NCBI GenBank assembly: GCA_036525535.1
Contig: DATDAH010000034.1
Location: 1 to 28,927 of the forward strand
Reading direction: 5' to 3'
DNA from: DATDAH01 sp036525535
GTDB lineage: Bacteria > Actinomycetota > Acidimicrobiia > Acidimicrobiales > DATDAH01
Length of the DNA: 28,927 bases
Notes under the pieces: generated by a model
The model's database searches: none
Told to the model about the DNA's origin: nothing
The model's input: only the letters and a program-made list of their open reading frames with translations
Shown here: one piece after another, positions 7,780-15,710 of the stretch
Layout of the letters: each line of letters opens with the position of its first letter
Position numbering within the stretch: position 1 is the first letter of the stretch
Translations under genes and position numbers: made by a program

Positions 7780-9098
7780 GGGCTCTCCTCCTCGTTCGGG
7801 GGACTCGTGCGCTCGGCCATCCGCTCGGCCACTCGACGCTCGGCGCCCTGGGTCGAAGGCTCGTAGTAACGCCGACCCGCGAGGCCGGGGGGCCGGTACT
7901 CCTGGTCGACCCAACCCCGGGGATCATCGTGAGGGTAGTCGTAGCCCTCGCCGTGGCCCAGGGATGTCGCACCCCGGTAACCGGTGCCGCGCAGGTGGAG
8001 CGGGACCTCGCCCCGGGGCTGGTCCTGGACGTCGGCCAGGGCCTTGCCGAGGGCGGCGTAGGACCGGTTCGACTTCGGCGCGGCGGCCAGGTAGACGGTG
8101 GCGTGGGCCAGGGCGATGCGGGCTTCGGGCAGACCCACGAACTCGACGGCATGGGCCGCGGCGTTGGCCACCACCAGGCCCATCGAATCCGCCAGCCCGA
8201 CGTCCTCGGAGGCGGAGATGACCAGGCGGCGGGCGATGAAGCGGGCGTCCTCGCCCGACTCGAGCATCAAGGCCAGCCAGTACAGGGCGGCGTCGGGGTC
8301 CGAGCCGCGGATGCTCTTGATGAAGGCGCTGATGACGTCATAGTGCTCGTCCTCCCCGTAGCGCAGGGCCTTGGCGTTGAGGGCGGCCTCGACGTGGGCC
8401 AAGCCGATCTCAGGGTCACCGTCACCCGGCTCGGCGGCGGCGAGGGCGACGGCCACCTCGAGGGCGGTGAGGACCTGACGGCCATCGCCGCCGACCTGGG
8501 CCACGAGGTGCTCGATGGCCTCGTCGTCCGCGGTCGCCTGTTCCTCGACGAGGCCGCGCTCGATCAGGGTGCGCACCGCGTCGGGGCCCAGTGGTTCGAG
8601 GCGGAACAGGGTCGACCGGGACAGGAGTGGGGCGTTGACCTCGAAGTAGGGGTTCTCGGTGGTCGCCCCGATGAGCACGAGCAGGCCGTCCTCCACCCCC
8701 GGCAGCAGGGCGTCCTGTTGGGCCTTGTTGAAGCGGTGGACCTCGTCGAGGAAGAGGATGGTCCGCTGGTCCCGCTCACCGAGGCGCTGGCGGGCCTTGG
8801 CCAGGATCTCCCGGACGTCCTTCACGCTGGCCGACACCGCCGAGAGGGCTTCGAAGGCAGCCGTGGTCGTGCCCGCGATGAGCCGGGCCAGCGTGGTCTT
8901 GCCCGTGCCCGGCGGGCCCCAGAGGATGACCGAGCTCAGCCGGTCCCCTTCGATGAGGGTGCGCAGCGGCATCCCCGGCCCCAGCAGGTGTTCCTGGCCG
9001 ACCACGTCCTCCAGCCGGGACGGACGCATGCGGGCCGCCAGCGGCGCCCGCCGCTGGAGCCGTTCGTCGGCCGCAGAGGCGAAGAGGTCGTCGGCCAT
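7776..9098 (-). CDS. rarA: Replication-associated recombination protein RarA (AAA+ ATPase)
   Basis: This 440-residue AAA+ protein belongs to the RarA/MgsA/WRNIP1 family, which acts at stalled replication forks. Walker A is GPPGTGKT (61-68) and Walker B is LFLDEVHRF (115-123). The sensor region GATTENPYFEVN and the arginine-finger stretch SRSTLFRLEPL follow. The C-terminal half holds the tetramerisation region (SAFIKSIRGSDPDAALYWLA and ARRLVISASEDVGLAD), which separates it from clamp-loader subunits and RuvB. No Shine-Dalgarno sequence precedes the ATG at 9098. A GTG at 9104, two codons upstream and in frame, lies five bases after a TAGCCT hexamer and is an alternative start on a leaderless mRNA. 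The C-terminus is charged (SPPNEEESP). Confidence 0.94.
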   Translation of the reverse strand: MADDLFASAADERLQRRAPLAARMRPSRLEDVVGQEHLLGPGMPLRTLIEGDRLSSVILWGPPGTGKTTLARLIAGTTTAAFEALSAVSASVKDVREILAKARQRLGERDQRTILFLDEVHRFNKAQQDALLPGVEDGLLVLIGATTENPYFEVNAPLLSRSTLFRLEPLGPDAVRTLIERGLVEEQATADDEAIEHLVAQVGGDGRQVLTALEVAVALAAAEPGDGDPEIGLAHVEAALNAKALRYGEDEHYDVISAFIKSIRGSDPDAALYWLALMLESGEDARFIARRLVISASEDVGLADSMGLVVANAAAHAVEFVGLPEARIALAHATVYLAAAPKSNRSYAALGKALADVQDQPRGEVPLHLRGTGYRGATSLGHGEGYDYPHDDPRGWVDQEYRPPGLAGRRYYEPSTQGAERRVAERMAERTSPPNEEESP

Positions 9099-9109
9099 GT
9101 CCACAGCGG

Positions 9110-9115
9110 AGGCTA
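9110..9115 (-). promoter_or_regulatory. Candidate -10 element upstream of rarA
   Basis: On the minus strand TAGCCT is followed by five bases (CCGCT), a GTG at 9104 and the ATG at 9098. This fits a leaderless or nearly leaderless transcript, though the spacing to the GTG is one base short of ideal. Confidence 0.35.
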
Positions 9116-9178
9116 ATGGCGCCCGTTCTCGCGCCACAGGCCCTCACGATCCCGCCCCGACCTGCCGACAAGAAAGGC

Positions 9179-9844
9179 ATGCCGCCCGTTCTGGCTGTCC
9201 TCTTCTGGGCCTGGCTCCTGGTGTCCGTCGTCGTCATCGTGCATCGCCGCGCGACCAAGCGCGCCGCCGCTCGAACCGATGACGGCCAGGAGCTCGAGCC
9301 CCCCACCGACCTCGACGTCGCCGACGTCACCGAACCGGCCCCGGACGCCGCGCCGTTCGAGGCCCCGGTGCACGCCACGGTGGGTGCCGGCCCGACGGTC
9401 CCGTTCCTGCCGACGATCCCGACACCGCCCCCTCCGGTCGAGACCGCGACGGCGCCGACGCCGCCGCCCGACGTCGAGGCCCCGGTGGCCCAGACCCTCG
9501 ACGGGTCCGCCCACCGCAGCGCCCCGGCGGCCGGCGTGGCCGACGCCCTGATGGGCATCCGCATGCCCTGTGACCTGGTGCCGCTCGTGCTCGACCGGCT
9601 CTCCAGTGGCCGCATCACCCTCTCGACGACCGGCTATGCCACCGAGGAGGTGGGTACGGCCCTGGCCGACGAGGTCGAACGGCTGGGCTACGTCCTGCGT
9701 CCCATGAGTGACCACGAGGTCCTGGCCACCCGTGGCCCCACCGGCCTGCGCCTGACCATTCGCCCGCCGGACGCCGACGGCCGCCACTTCGAGCACCCCA
9801 CCGCCCGCGAGGACAGCGTCGTCGTGGAGATCACCCTGCTCTGA
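9179..9844 (+). CDS. Proline-rich single-pass membrane protein, unknown function
   Basis: From the ATG at 9179 the protein has 221 residues. A membrane helix lies at the very N-terminus (about 3-22, VLAVLFWAWLLVSVVVIV), followed by a basic stop-transfer segment (HRRATKRAAAR). Residues about 35-105 are acidic and proline/threonine-rich (PTIPTPPPPVE), a likely flexible linker. Residues about 115-221 look like a compact domain with GYATEEVGTALADEVERLGY and end in a hydrophobic strand. By the positive-inside rule the domain should face the cytoplasm. An ATG at 9116 would add 21 residues and has a GGAGG only three bases before it; neither start has an ideal ribosome-binding site. It is the only plus-strand gene in the left 25 kb, divergent from rarA and convergent with aspS, with five bases between the stops. 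I recognise no family. Confidence 0.7.
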   Translation: MPPVLAVLFWAWLLVSVVVIVHRRATKRAAARTDDGQELEPPTDLDVADVTEPAPDAAPFEAPVHATVGAGPTVPFLPTIPTPPPPVETATAPTPPPDVEAPVAQTLDGSAHRSAPAAGVADALMGIRMPCDLVPLVLDRLSSGRITLSTTGYATEEVGTALADEVERLGYVLRPMSDHEVLATRGPTGLRLTIRPPDADGRHFEHPTAREDSVVVEITLL

Positions 9845-9849
9845 GCCGA

Positions 9850-11577
9850 TCAGGCCTTCGGCGGGAGGGTCCGCAGGCCGAGCTCGGCCAGGTGCCGGTC
9901 GGCGATCGTCGACGGCGCCCCGGTGAGGGGGTCGGCCCCGGACTGGGTCTTGGGGAAGGCGATGACCTCGCGGATGTTCTCCTCGCCGGCGAGGATCGCC
10001 GCCAGGCGGTCGATGCCGAAGGCGAACCCGGCGTGGGGCGGCGCCCCGAAGCGGAACGCCTCCAGCAGGAAGCCGAAGCGCTCGTTCGCCGTCGCCTCGT
10101 CGATGCCCAGCAGCTCGAAGATGCGGCGCTGCACGTCCGGCTGGTGGATCCGGACACTGCCCGAGCCGAGCTCCCAGCCGTTGAGGGTCAGGTCGTAGGC
10201 CTGGGCCCGCACGTCGAGGAGGGCCTCGCCGCCTTCGTCCAGGAGGTGGAGGTCGTCGGCGTGGGGCATCGTGAACGGGTGGTGGGCCGAGATGGGCAGC
10301 CCGTCGTCGCCCATCGCCTCGAAGAGCGGGAAGTCCACGACCCACAGGAAGTGCAGGCCGCCCTCGTTCACGGGCAGCCCCCCGAGCTGGGTCCGCAGGA
10401 TCCCCAGGATGTGCCGGACAGGACGGCGCTCGTCGGCAACCAGGAGCAGCAGGTCCCCGGCCTCGCCGTCCAGGGCGCCGACCACTCCGGTGATCTCGGT
10501 CTCGCTGAGGAACTTGGCCACGGGTGAGGTGACATCGCTCGGACCGTCGACCTTCATCCACACGAGGCCCTTGGCCCCGAGGGACTGGGCGGTCTCGACC
10601 AGGGCGTCCAGCTCCCGGCGTGTCTTGTCGGCCCCGCCCGGCAGGCGGATGCCCTTCACGCACGGCGCCTGGAAGGCCTTGAACTCGGTGGCGCCGAAGA
10701 TCTCGGTGAGCTCGACCAGCTCCATGCCGAAACGCATGTCGGGCTTGTCGCTGCCGAAGCGCTCCATGGCGTCGAGCCAGGTGATCGACCCGAACGACAG
10801 CGGCGGCTCGCCGGTGACGGCCTCGACCGCGGCGGACACCGCGACCTCGGTGAAGCCCCGGACGTCGGTCTCGCCCACGAAGCTGGCCTCGAGGTCCAGC
10901 TGGGTGAACTCGAACTGGCGGTCGGCCCGCAGGTCCTCGTCCCGCATGCAGCGGGCGACCTGGAAGTAGCGCTCCATCCCCCCGACCATGCAGAGCTGCT
11001 TGAAGAGCTGCGGGCTCTGGGGCAGGGCGTAGAACTCGCCGGGGTGCAGCCGGGACGGCACCACGAAGTCGCGGGCGCCCTCCGGGGTCGAAGCGATGAG
11101 CATCGGCGTCTCGATCTCGGTGAAGCCCTGTCCCGCCATGGCGTTGCGCAGGGCCAGGTTCACCGTGGCCCGCACCCCGAGGTTGGACTGCAGCCGTGAA
11201 CGGCGCAGGTCGAGGTAGCGGTGGCGCAGGCGGAGCGATTCGTCCGCGTCGATGCGGTCGCTGACCGGGAACGGAAGGGCGTCGGCGGTGGCCAGCACCT
11301 CGACCGTGCAGTCCCCCACCTCGACCTCGCCGGTGGCGAGGTCCCGGTTGGTCGTGCCCTCGGGGCGGTGGCGCACCGTCCCGGTCACCTTCACCACGTA
11401 CTCACTGCGGAGGTCTTCCGCGCCGGGCACGACGCACTGGATCACCCCGGTGCGGTCCCGGACGTCGACGAAGGCCAGGTGCTCGCCGTGCTCCCGCCGG
11501 GTCGCGACCCAGCCGCAGAGCACGACTTCCCGGCCCTCGTCGGCGGTCGTCAGCTCGCCGCACCAGTCGGTGCGCAT
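9850..11577 (-). CDS. aspS: Aspartyl-tRNA synthetase (bacterial type, probably non-discriminating)
   Basis: This 575-residue class IIb enzyme charges tRNA-Asp. The N-terminal OB-fold (about 1-105) starts MRTDWCGEL and contains CGWVATRREHGEHLAF. The catalytic core has FTEIETPML (motif 1), the motif 2 region RYFQVARCMRDEDLRADRQ, the GAD insertion typical of bacteria, and motif 3 FAFGIDRLAAIL. Two residues reported to matter for tRNA choice, His30 and Gly74, match non-discriminating enzymes, which also make Asp-tRNA-Asn for GatCAB. The ATG at 11577 is chosen because it aligns with family N-termini and has GAGG six bases upstream. The ATG at 11640, overlapping the hisS stop as ATGA with GGAG eight bases upstream, would add 21 unconserved residues and is a real alternative. 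Two hairpins lie between the two starts. Confidence 0.95.
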   Translation of the reverse strand: MRTDWCGELTTADEGREVVLCGWVATRREHGEHLAFVDVRDRTGVIQCVVPGAEDLRSEYVVKVTGTVRHRPEGTTNRDLATGEVEVGDCTVEVLATADALPFPVSDRIDADESLRLRHRYLDLRRSRLQSNLGVRATVNLALRNAMAGQGFTEIETPMLIASTPEGARDFVVPSRLHPGEFYALPQSPQLFKQLCMVGGMERYFQVARCMRDEDLRADRQFEFTQLDLEASFVGETDVRGFTEVAVSAAVEAVTGEPPLSFGSITWLDAMERFGSDKPDMRFGMELVELTEIFGATEFKAFQAPCVKGIRLPGGADKTRRELDALVETAQSLGAKGLVWMKVDGPSDVTSPVAKFLSETEITGVVGALDGEAGDLLLLVADERRPVRHILGILRTQLGGLPVNEGGLHFLWVVDFPLFEAMGDDGLPISAHHPFTMPHADDLHLLDEGGEALLDVRAQAYDLTLNGWELGSGSVRIHQPDVQRRIFELLGIDEATANERFGFLLEAFRFGAPPHAGFAFGIDRLAAILAGEENIREVIAFPKTQSGADPLTGAPSTIADRHLAELGLRTLPPKA

Positions 11578-11592
11578 GCCATGCCTCACGTC

Positions 11593-11625
11593 GCCGCCTG
11601 CGCGGCTCCTGCTGCCTACGGCAGC
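11593..11625 (-). promoter_or_regulatory. Tandem hairpins at the hisS-aspS junction
   Basis: Two short inverted repeats stand side by side: gctgcc at 11611-11616 pairs with ggcagc at 11620-11625 around a three-base loop, and gccgc at 11593-11597 pairs with gcggc at 11602-11606 around a four-base loop. They lie after the hisS stop and before the conserved aspS start. No T-run follows. They may act as an attenuator, a processing site or a brake on translation; chance in GC-rich DNA cannot be excluded. Confidence 0.4.
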
Positions 11626-11636
11626 TTCCGGCGTCG

Positions 11637-12929
11637 TCATCCGTGCTGCTCCGCTGCCGACTCCGCAGCGTTACCACTGCGCGCGGTCTTGATCGTGTCC
11701 ACAACGTCGTCCATGCTCACCTGTTCCTGGGGGCGCTCGGAACGCAGGTCGCGCAGGGTGACCACGCCCGCCGCCGCCTCGTCCTCGCCCACGATGGCGG
11801 CGAACCGGGCCCCGCTGCGATCGGCGGCCTTCATCTGGGACTTCATCGACCGTCCGTCGAAGCCGCGGTCGGCGCCGACGCCGGCTCGGCGCAGGGTGCT
11901 GGTCAAGTCGCGGGCCAGATCGCCACCGGTCACGTCGACCACGAAGACGTCCACGGGCGAGTCCGGCACGGGCCAGGCCTCCTCGGCGTCCGCGGCGAGC
12001 AGGATGCGCTCCACGCCCAAACCGAAGCCGATGCCCGGCGTGGATGGCCCGCCCATGGCTTCGGCCAGACCGTCATAGCGCCCGCCCCCGCCGACCGCGT
12101 TCTGGGCCGCGTCCAGGGCCTCGGCCTGCAGCTCGAAGGTCGTGCGCGTGTAGTAGTCGAGCCCCCGGACCAGGCGGGGCTCGATCGTGAACGGGATCCC
12201 CAGCGCGTCGAGGCCGGCCTGGACCCGGTGGAAGTGGGCGGCGGCGGCCTCGGAGAGGTGCTCGGCCGGACCGGGGGCGTCGGCCACCACCACCGCGGTG
12301 GCGGGGCGCTTCGAGTCGAGGACCCGAAGCGGGTGGTGGTCGACCTTCTCGCGGTCCTCTTCGGCCAAGGCCTCGAGGTGGTCGCGGAAGTAGGCCTGGA
12401 GGGCGCCCGCGTAGCGGACCCGGTCCTCGGGCTCGCCCATGGAGTTGATCAGCAGCTTCACCCGGCGCAGGCCGAGGTCGGCGAGGAAGTCCCAGGCCAG
12501 CGCGATGACCTCGACGTCCACGTCGGCGTCCACCGAGCCGAGGACCTCGACCCCCAGCTGGTGGTGCTGGCGGTAGCGCCCGGCCTGCGGTCGCTCGTAG
12601 CGGAACGTCGGCGCGGCGTACCAGACCTTCCAGGGATCGGTCGGGTGGTGCTCGAGGTAGGCCCGCACCACCGGGGCGGTGCCCTCGGGACGCAGCGCGA
12701 TGCGACGTCCGCCCTTGTCCTCGAAGTCGTACATCTCCTTGGTCACGATGTCGGTGCCCTCGCCCACCCGCTCGAAGACCCCGAGGTCCTCGAAGGTCGG
12801 GCTCTGGAGGAGGCCGAAGCCGGCCCGCCCGGCGGCGCCGGCGAACGCGGCGACCAAGGCCTCCCAGCGCCGCGACTCGGGCGGCCGCGTGTCGCGCGTG
12901 CCCACAGGGGCCTTGAAGGTCGATGCCAC
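11637..12929 (-). CDS. hisS: Histidyl-tRNA synthetase
   Basis: This 430-residue class II synthetase charges tRNA-His. It begins FKAPVGTRDTRPPE, the usual start of the family. Motif 2 is FRYERPQAGRYRQHHQLGVE (about 109-128). The two histidine-specific motifs are visible as LVRGLDYYTRTTFE (about 258-271) and GGGGRYDGL. Motif 3 is GIGFGLGVERI. A C-terminal anticodon-binding domain (about 325-420) follows. The start is GTG at 12929, two bases after the rel stop codon, so the genes are nearly abutting and probably cotranscribed. The C-terminus is alanine-rich and acidic. The length is normal for bacteria. Confidence 0.95.
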   Translation of the reverse strand: MASTFKAPVGTRDTRPPESRRWEALVAAFAGAAGRAGFGLLQSPTFEDLGVFERVGEGTDIVTKEMYDFEDKGGRRIALRPEGTAPVVRAYLEHHPTDPWKVWYAAPTFRYERPQAGRYRQHHQLGVEVLGSVDADVDVEVIALAWDFLADLGLRRVKLLINSMGEPEDRVRYAGALQAYFRDHLEALAEEDREKVDHHPLRVLDSKRPATAVVVADAPGPAEHLSEAAAAHFHRVQAGLDALGIPFTIEPRLVRGLDYYTRTTFELQAEALDAAQNAVGGGGRYDGLAEAMGGPSTPGIGFGLGVERILLAADAEEAWPVPDSPVDVFVVDVTGGDLARDLTSTLRRAGVGADRGFDGRSMKSQMKAADRSGARFAAIVGEDEAAAGVVTLRDLRSERPQEQVSMDDVVDTIKTARSGNAAESAAEQHG

Positions 12930-12931
12930 GG

Positions 12932-15142
12932 CTAGTTGCCGGAGCCGGGCAGGACGCGGTAGGCGTCGAACACGCAGTCGATGTTCTTGAGCGAGCTGAC
13001 CAGCGAGTCGAGCTGGGTCGGGTCACCGAGCTCCACGTCGAACTGCATGCGGCACATCCGGTCGCCACCGGTTCGGGTCTCGGAGTGGAGGATGTTCAGC
13101 CGGTGGTCGGACAGCGCCGCGGACACGTCCCGCAGCAGCCACTCGCGATCCAGGGCCTCGACGACCAGGGAGGCCACGAAGGTGCCCTGGTTGTCGGCGT
13201 CCCACTCGACGTCGATGACCCGTTCGGTCTGCTCCCGGACCAGGGCCACGGCGTTCGTGCAGTCGGTCCGGTGCACGGTCACCCCCCGACCCCGGGTGAT
13301 GAAGCCCATGATCTCGTCGCCCGGCACCGGCGTGCAGCAGCGGGACAGTCGGACCAGCATCTGCTCCTGGCCCTCGACGTGCACCCGGGCGGGCTGGCTG
13401 GCCGAGCGTCGCGGTCGCCGGGGCGTGGCCAGCCCGGTCGAGAGCTGCTGTTCGCTGTCCGGGTCGCTGCCCGACAGCATCCGGGCGATGCGGGTGGCCA
13501 CCGACTGGGCCGAGACGTGACGCTCGCCGACCGCGGCGAAGAGGGCGTCGAGGTCGGCGTAGTTGAGGTCCTCGGCCACGCCCTCCAGGACGTCGGAACC
13601 CATCGGCAGGCCGTCGTGGCGCATCGCCTTGATGACCTCGTCCCGGCCCTGTTCGATGGCGTCACCTCGTCGCTCGCGGGAGAACCACTGCCGGATCCGG
13701 TTCTGGGCCCGGGGCGTGACCACGATGTGCAGCCAGTCCCGGGACGGGCCAGGGTTCTCGACCTTGGAGGCGATGATCTCGACGGTGGCCCCTGACTTCA
13801 GGGGCGAGTCGAGGGGCACCAGGCGACCGTCGATCCGGGCGCCGATGCAGGCGTGGCCCACCTCGGTGTGGATGGCGTAGGCGAAGTCGAGGGGGGTGGC
13901 CCCGTCGGGCAGGATGATCACGTCCCCCTTGGGCGTGAACACGTAGACCTCGTTGTCCTCGAGGTCGCCCTTGAGGTTGGCCATGAACTGGGTCGGATCG
14001 GTGGTCTCGGTCTGCCAGTCGAGGATCTTGTTCAACCAGACGATGTCGTCGGCGGGGGACTTCTCCTTGTAGGCCCAGTGGGCGGCCACGCCCAGCTCGG
14101 CCCGCTGGTGCATCTCCTGGGTACGGATCTGGAACTCGACGGCCTTGCCGCCCGGGCCCATCACCGTGGTGTGCAGCGACTGGTAGAGGTTGAACTTGGG
14201 CAGCGCGATGTAGTCCTTGAAGCGACCGGGCACCGGCTGCCACATGCCGTGGATGCAGCCGAGGGCGGCGTAGCAGTCCTTCACCGAGGCCACGATCACC
14301 CGGATGCCGACCAGGTCGAGGATGTCGTCGAAGGGACGGCCGCGGACCATCTTCTCGTAGATGCTCCAGAGGTGCTTCGGCCGGCCGGTCACGTCGGCCT
14401 TGACCCGGACCTCGGCCAGGCGATCGGTGACCTCGCCCTCCACCTGGGTCAGGTAGAGGTCCCGCTCGGGGGCCCGGGCGTCGACCAGGTGGTCGACCTC
14501 GGCAAAGCGCTTCGGGTGCAGGGCGGCGAAGGCCAGGTCCTCCAACTGCTGCTTGACCTCCTGCACACCGAGGCGGTGGGCCAGCGGGGCGTAGATGTCC
14601 AGGGTCTCCTGGGCGATGCGCAGCTGCTTGTCCGTGGGCATCGCGGCCAACGTGCGCATGTTGTGCAGGCGGTCGGCCAGCTTGACCATGAGGACCCGGA
14701 GGTCGTCGGCCATGGCCACCAGCATCTTGCGCATGGTTGCCGCCTGCTGGGCTTCCCGGGACTCGAACTCCAGCCGCTCGAGCTTGGTGACGCCGTCGAC
14801 GATGGCCGCTACCTCCGCGCCGAACTCCTCCTCCAGCTCCTCGAGGGCGACCCGCGTGTCCTCCACGGCGTCGTGCAGCAGGGCGGCCGCGATGGTGGTG
14901 TCGTCCAGGCCGAGGTCGGCCGTGACCTTGGCCACGGCGATCGGGTGGGAGATGTACGGATCGCCCGACTTCCGCTGTTGGCCCTCGTGGGCCGCGGCCG
15001 CCCGCCGGTAGGCCCGCACGACCAGGTCGCTGGCCGCCCGCGGGTGGTGCTCGCGGAAGGCCTCGACGACGGCGGCGACCTCCTCGTCCGGGGTCAGCTC
15101 ACTGCGCCGCCAGGGCAGGACGCGGTCGACGGTGGAGGGCAT
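12932..15142 (-). CDS. rel: Bifunctional (p)ppGpp synthetase/hydrolase (RSH)
   Basis: This 736-residue RelA/SpoT homologue makes and degrades the alarmone (p)ppGpp. The hydrolase domain is intact, with YISHP (64-67) and the HD motif in HDAVEDT (90-96). The synthetase domain has GRPKHLWSIYEKM (about 252-264), PFDDILDLVGIRVI, and RFKDYIALPK followed by YQSLHTTV. The RxKD signature fits a bifunctional rather than a synthetase-only enzyme. Next come a TGS domain (VYVFTPKGDVIILPDG), a helical region, a conserved-cysteine segment (SRCCTPVPGDEIMGFITRG) and a C-terminal ACT domain. The ATG at 15142 lies three bases after the apt stop codon. Its place between apt and hisS is the standard actinobacterial order. 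Both activities are predicted from the motifs. Confidence 0.95.
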   Translation of the reverse strand: MPSTVDRVLPWRRSELTPDEEVAAVVEAFREHHPRAASDLVVRAYRRAAAAHEGQQRKSGDPYISHPIAVAKVTADLGLDDTTIAAALLHDAVEDTRVALEELEEEFGAEVAAIVDGVTKLERLEFESREAQQAATMRKMLVAMADDLRVLMVKLADRLHNMRTLAAMPTDKQLRIAQETLDIYAPLAHRLGVQEVKQQLEDLAFAALHPKRFAEVDHLVDARAPERDLYLTQVEGEVTDRLAEVRVKADVTGRPKHLWSIYEKMVRGRPFDDILDLVGIRVIVASVKDCYAALGCIHGMWQPVPGRFKDYIALPKFNLYQSLHTTVMGPGGKAVEFQIRTQEMHQRAELGVAAHWAYKEKSPADDIVWLNKILDWQTETTDPTQFMANLKGDLEDNEVYVFTPKGDVIILPDGATPLDFAYAIHTEVGHACIGARIDGRLVPLDSPLKSGATVEIIASKVENPGPSRDWLHIVVTPRAQNRIRQWFSRERRGDAIEQGRDEVIKAMRHDGLPMGSDVLEGVAEDLNYADLDALFAAVGERHVSAQSVATRIARMLSGSDPDSEQQLSTGLATPRRPRRSASQPARVHVEGQEQMLVRLSRCCTPVPGDEIMGFITRGRGVTVHRTDCTNAVALVREQTERVIDVEWDADNQGTFVASLVVEALDREWLLRDVSAALSDHRLNILHSETRTGGDRMCRMQFDVELGDPTQLDSLVSSLKNIDCVFDAYRVLPGSGN

Positions 15143-15145
15143 CGG

Positions 15146-15670
15146 TCAGTACGTCAGGAGGGTCCGCACATGGCCCTCCCCCAGCTGGCTGCGCCCGCCG
15201 AGCGCATCGAGTTCGATCAAGAAGCCGTAGCCGGCGAGACGGCCGCCCAGGCGCTCGATCAGTCGCCCGACCGCCGCCGCGGTGCCACCGGTGGCCAACA
15301 CGTCGTCGATGACCAGGCAGGTGTCCCCCGCGCCCAGGGCGTCGACGTGCAGCTCCAGGGCATCGCTGCCGTACTCCAGCTGGTAGCTCTCGGTGTGGGT
15401 GTCGTGGGGCAGCTTGCCCGACTTGCGCACCGGCACCAGGGCGGCGCCGAGGCGGTAGGCGACCGGGGCGGCGAGCAGGAAGCCGCGGGCCTCGATGCCC
15501 AGGACCCGGTCGATGGTCTCACCGGCGAACTCGTCGGCCAGGGCGTCGACCACGAAGCGAAAGGCGTCGACGTCGCCGAGCAGCGGGGTGATGTCGCGGA
15601 AGGTGATGCCCGGCTCGGGGAAGTCGGGGATGTCGCGCACGAGCCCGGTGAGCCACGATGCGTCGGTCAT
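15146..15670 (-). CDS. apt: Adenine phosphoribosyltransferase
   Basis: This 174-residue cytoplasmic enzyme salvages adenine to AMP using PRPP. The N-terminus shows the Apt signature IPDFPEPGITFRDITPLL (about 14-31). The loop VRKSGKLP (81-88) and the PRPP-binding motif LVIDDVLATGGTA (119-131) are complete. The ATG at 15670 has no Shine-Dalgarno sequence but is preceded by TAGATT and exactly six bases, so the gene probably heads a leaderless transcript carrying rel and perhaps hisS and aspS. Apt next to rel is conserved in actinobacteria and links purine salvage to alarmone metabolism by position. Confidence 0.95.
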   Translation of the reverse strand: MTDASWLTGLVRDIPDFPEPGITFRDITPLLGDVDAFRFVVDALADEFAGETIDRVLGIEARGFLLAAPVAYRLGAALVPVRKSGKLPHDTHTESYQLEYGSDALELHVDALGAGDTCLVIDDVLATGGTAAAVGRLIERLGGRLAGYGFLIELDALGGRSQLGEGHVRTLLTY

Positions 15671-15676
15671 CAGACG

Positions 15677-15682
15677 AATCTA
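15677..15682 (-). promoter_or_regulatory. Candidate -10 element of a leaderless promoter (apt-rel)
   Basis: On the minus strand TAGATT is followed by six bases (CGTCTG) and then the apt ATG at 15670. This is the best -10 match in the window and sits in the 40-base gap after secF, where a new transcription unit would be expected. No good -35 is visible. Confidence 0.55.
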
Positions 15683-15710
15683 CCGTCGGCGACCCGCCGT
15701 TCTCGGGGAG

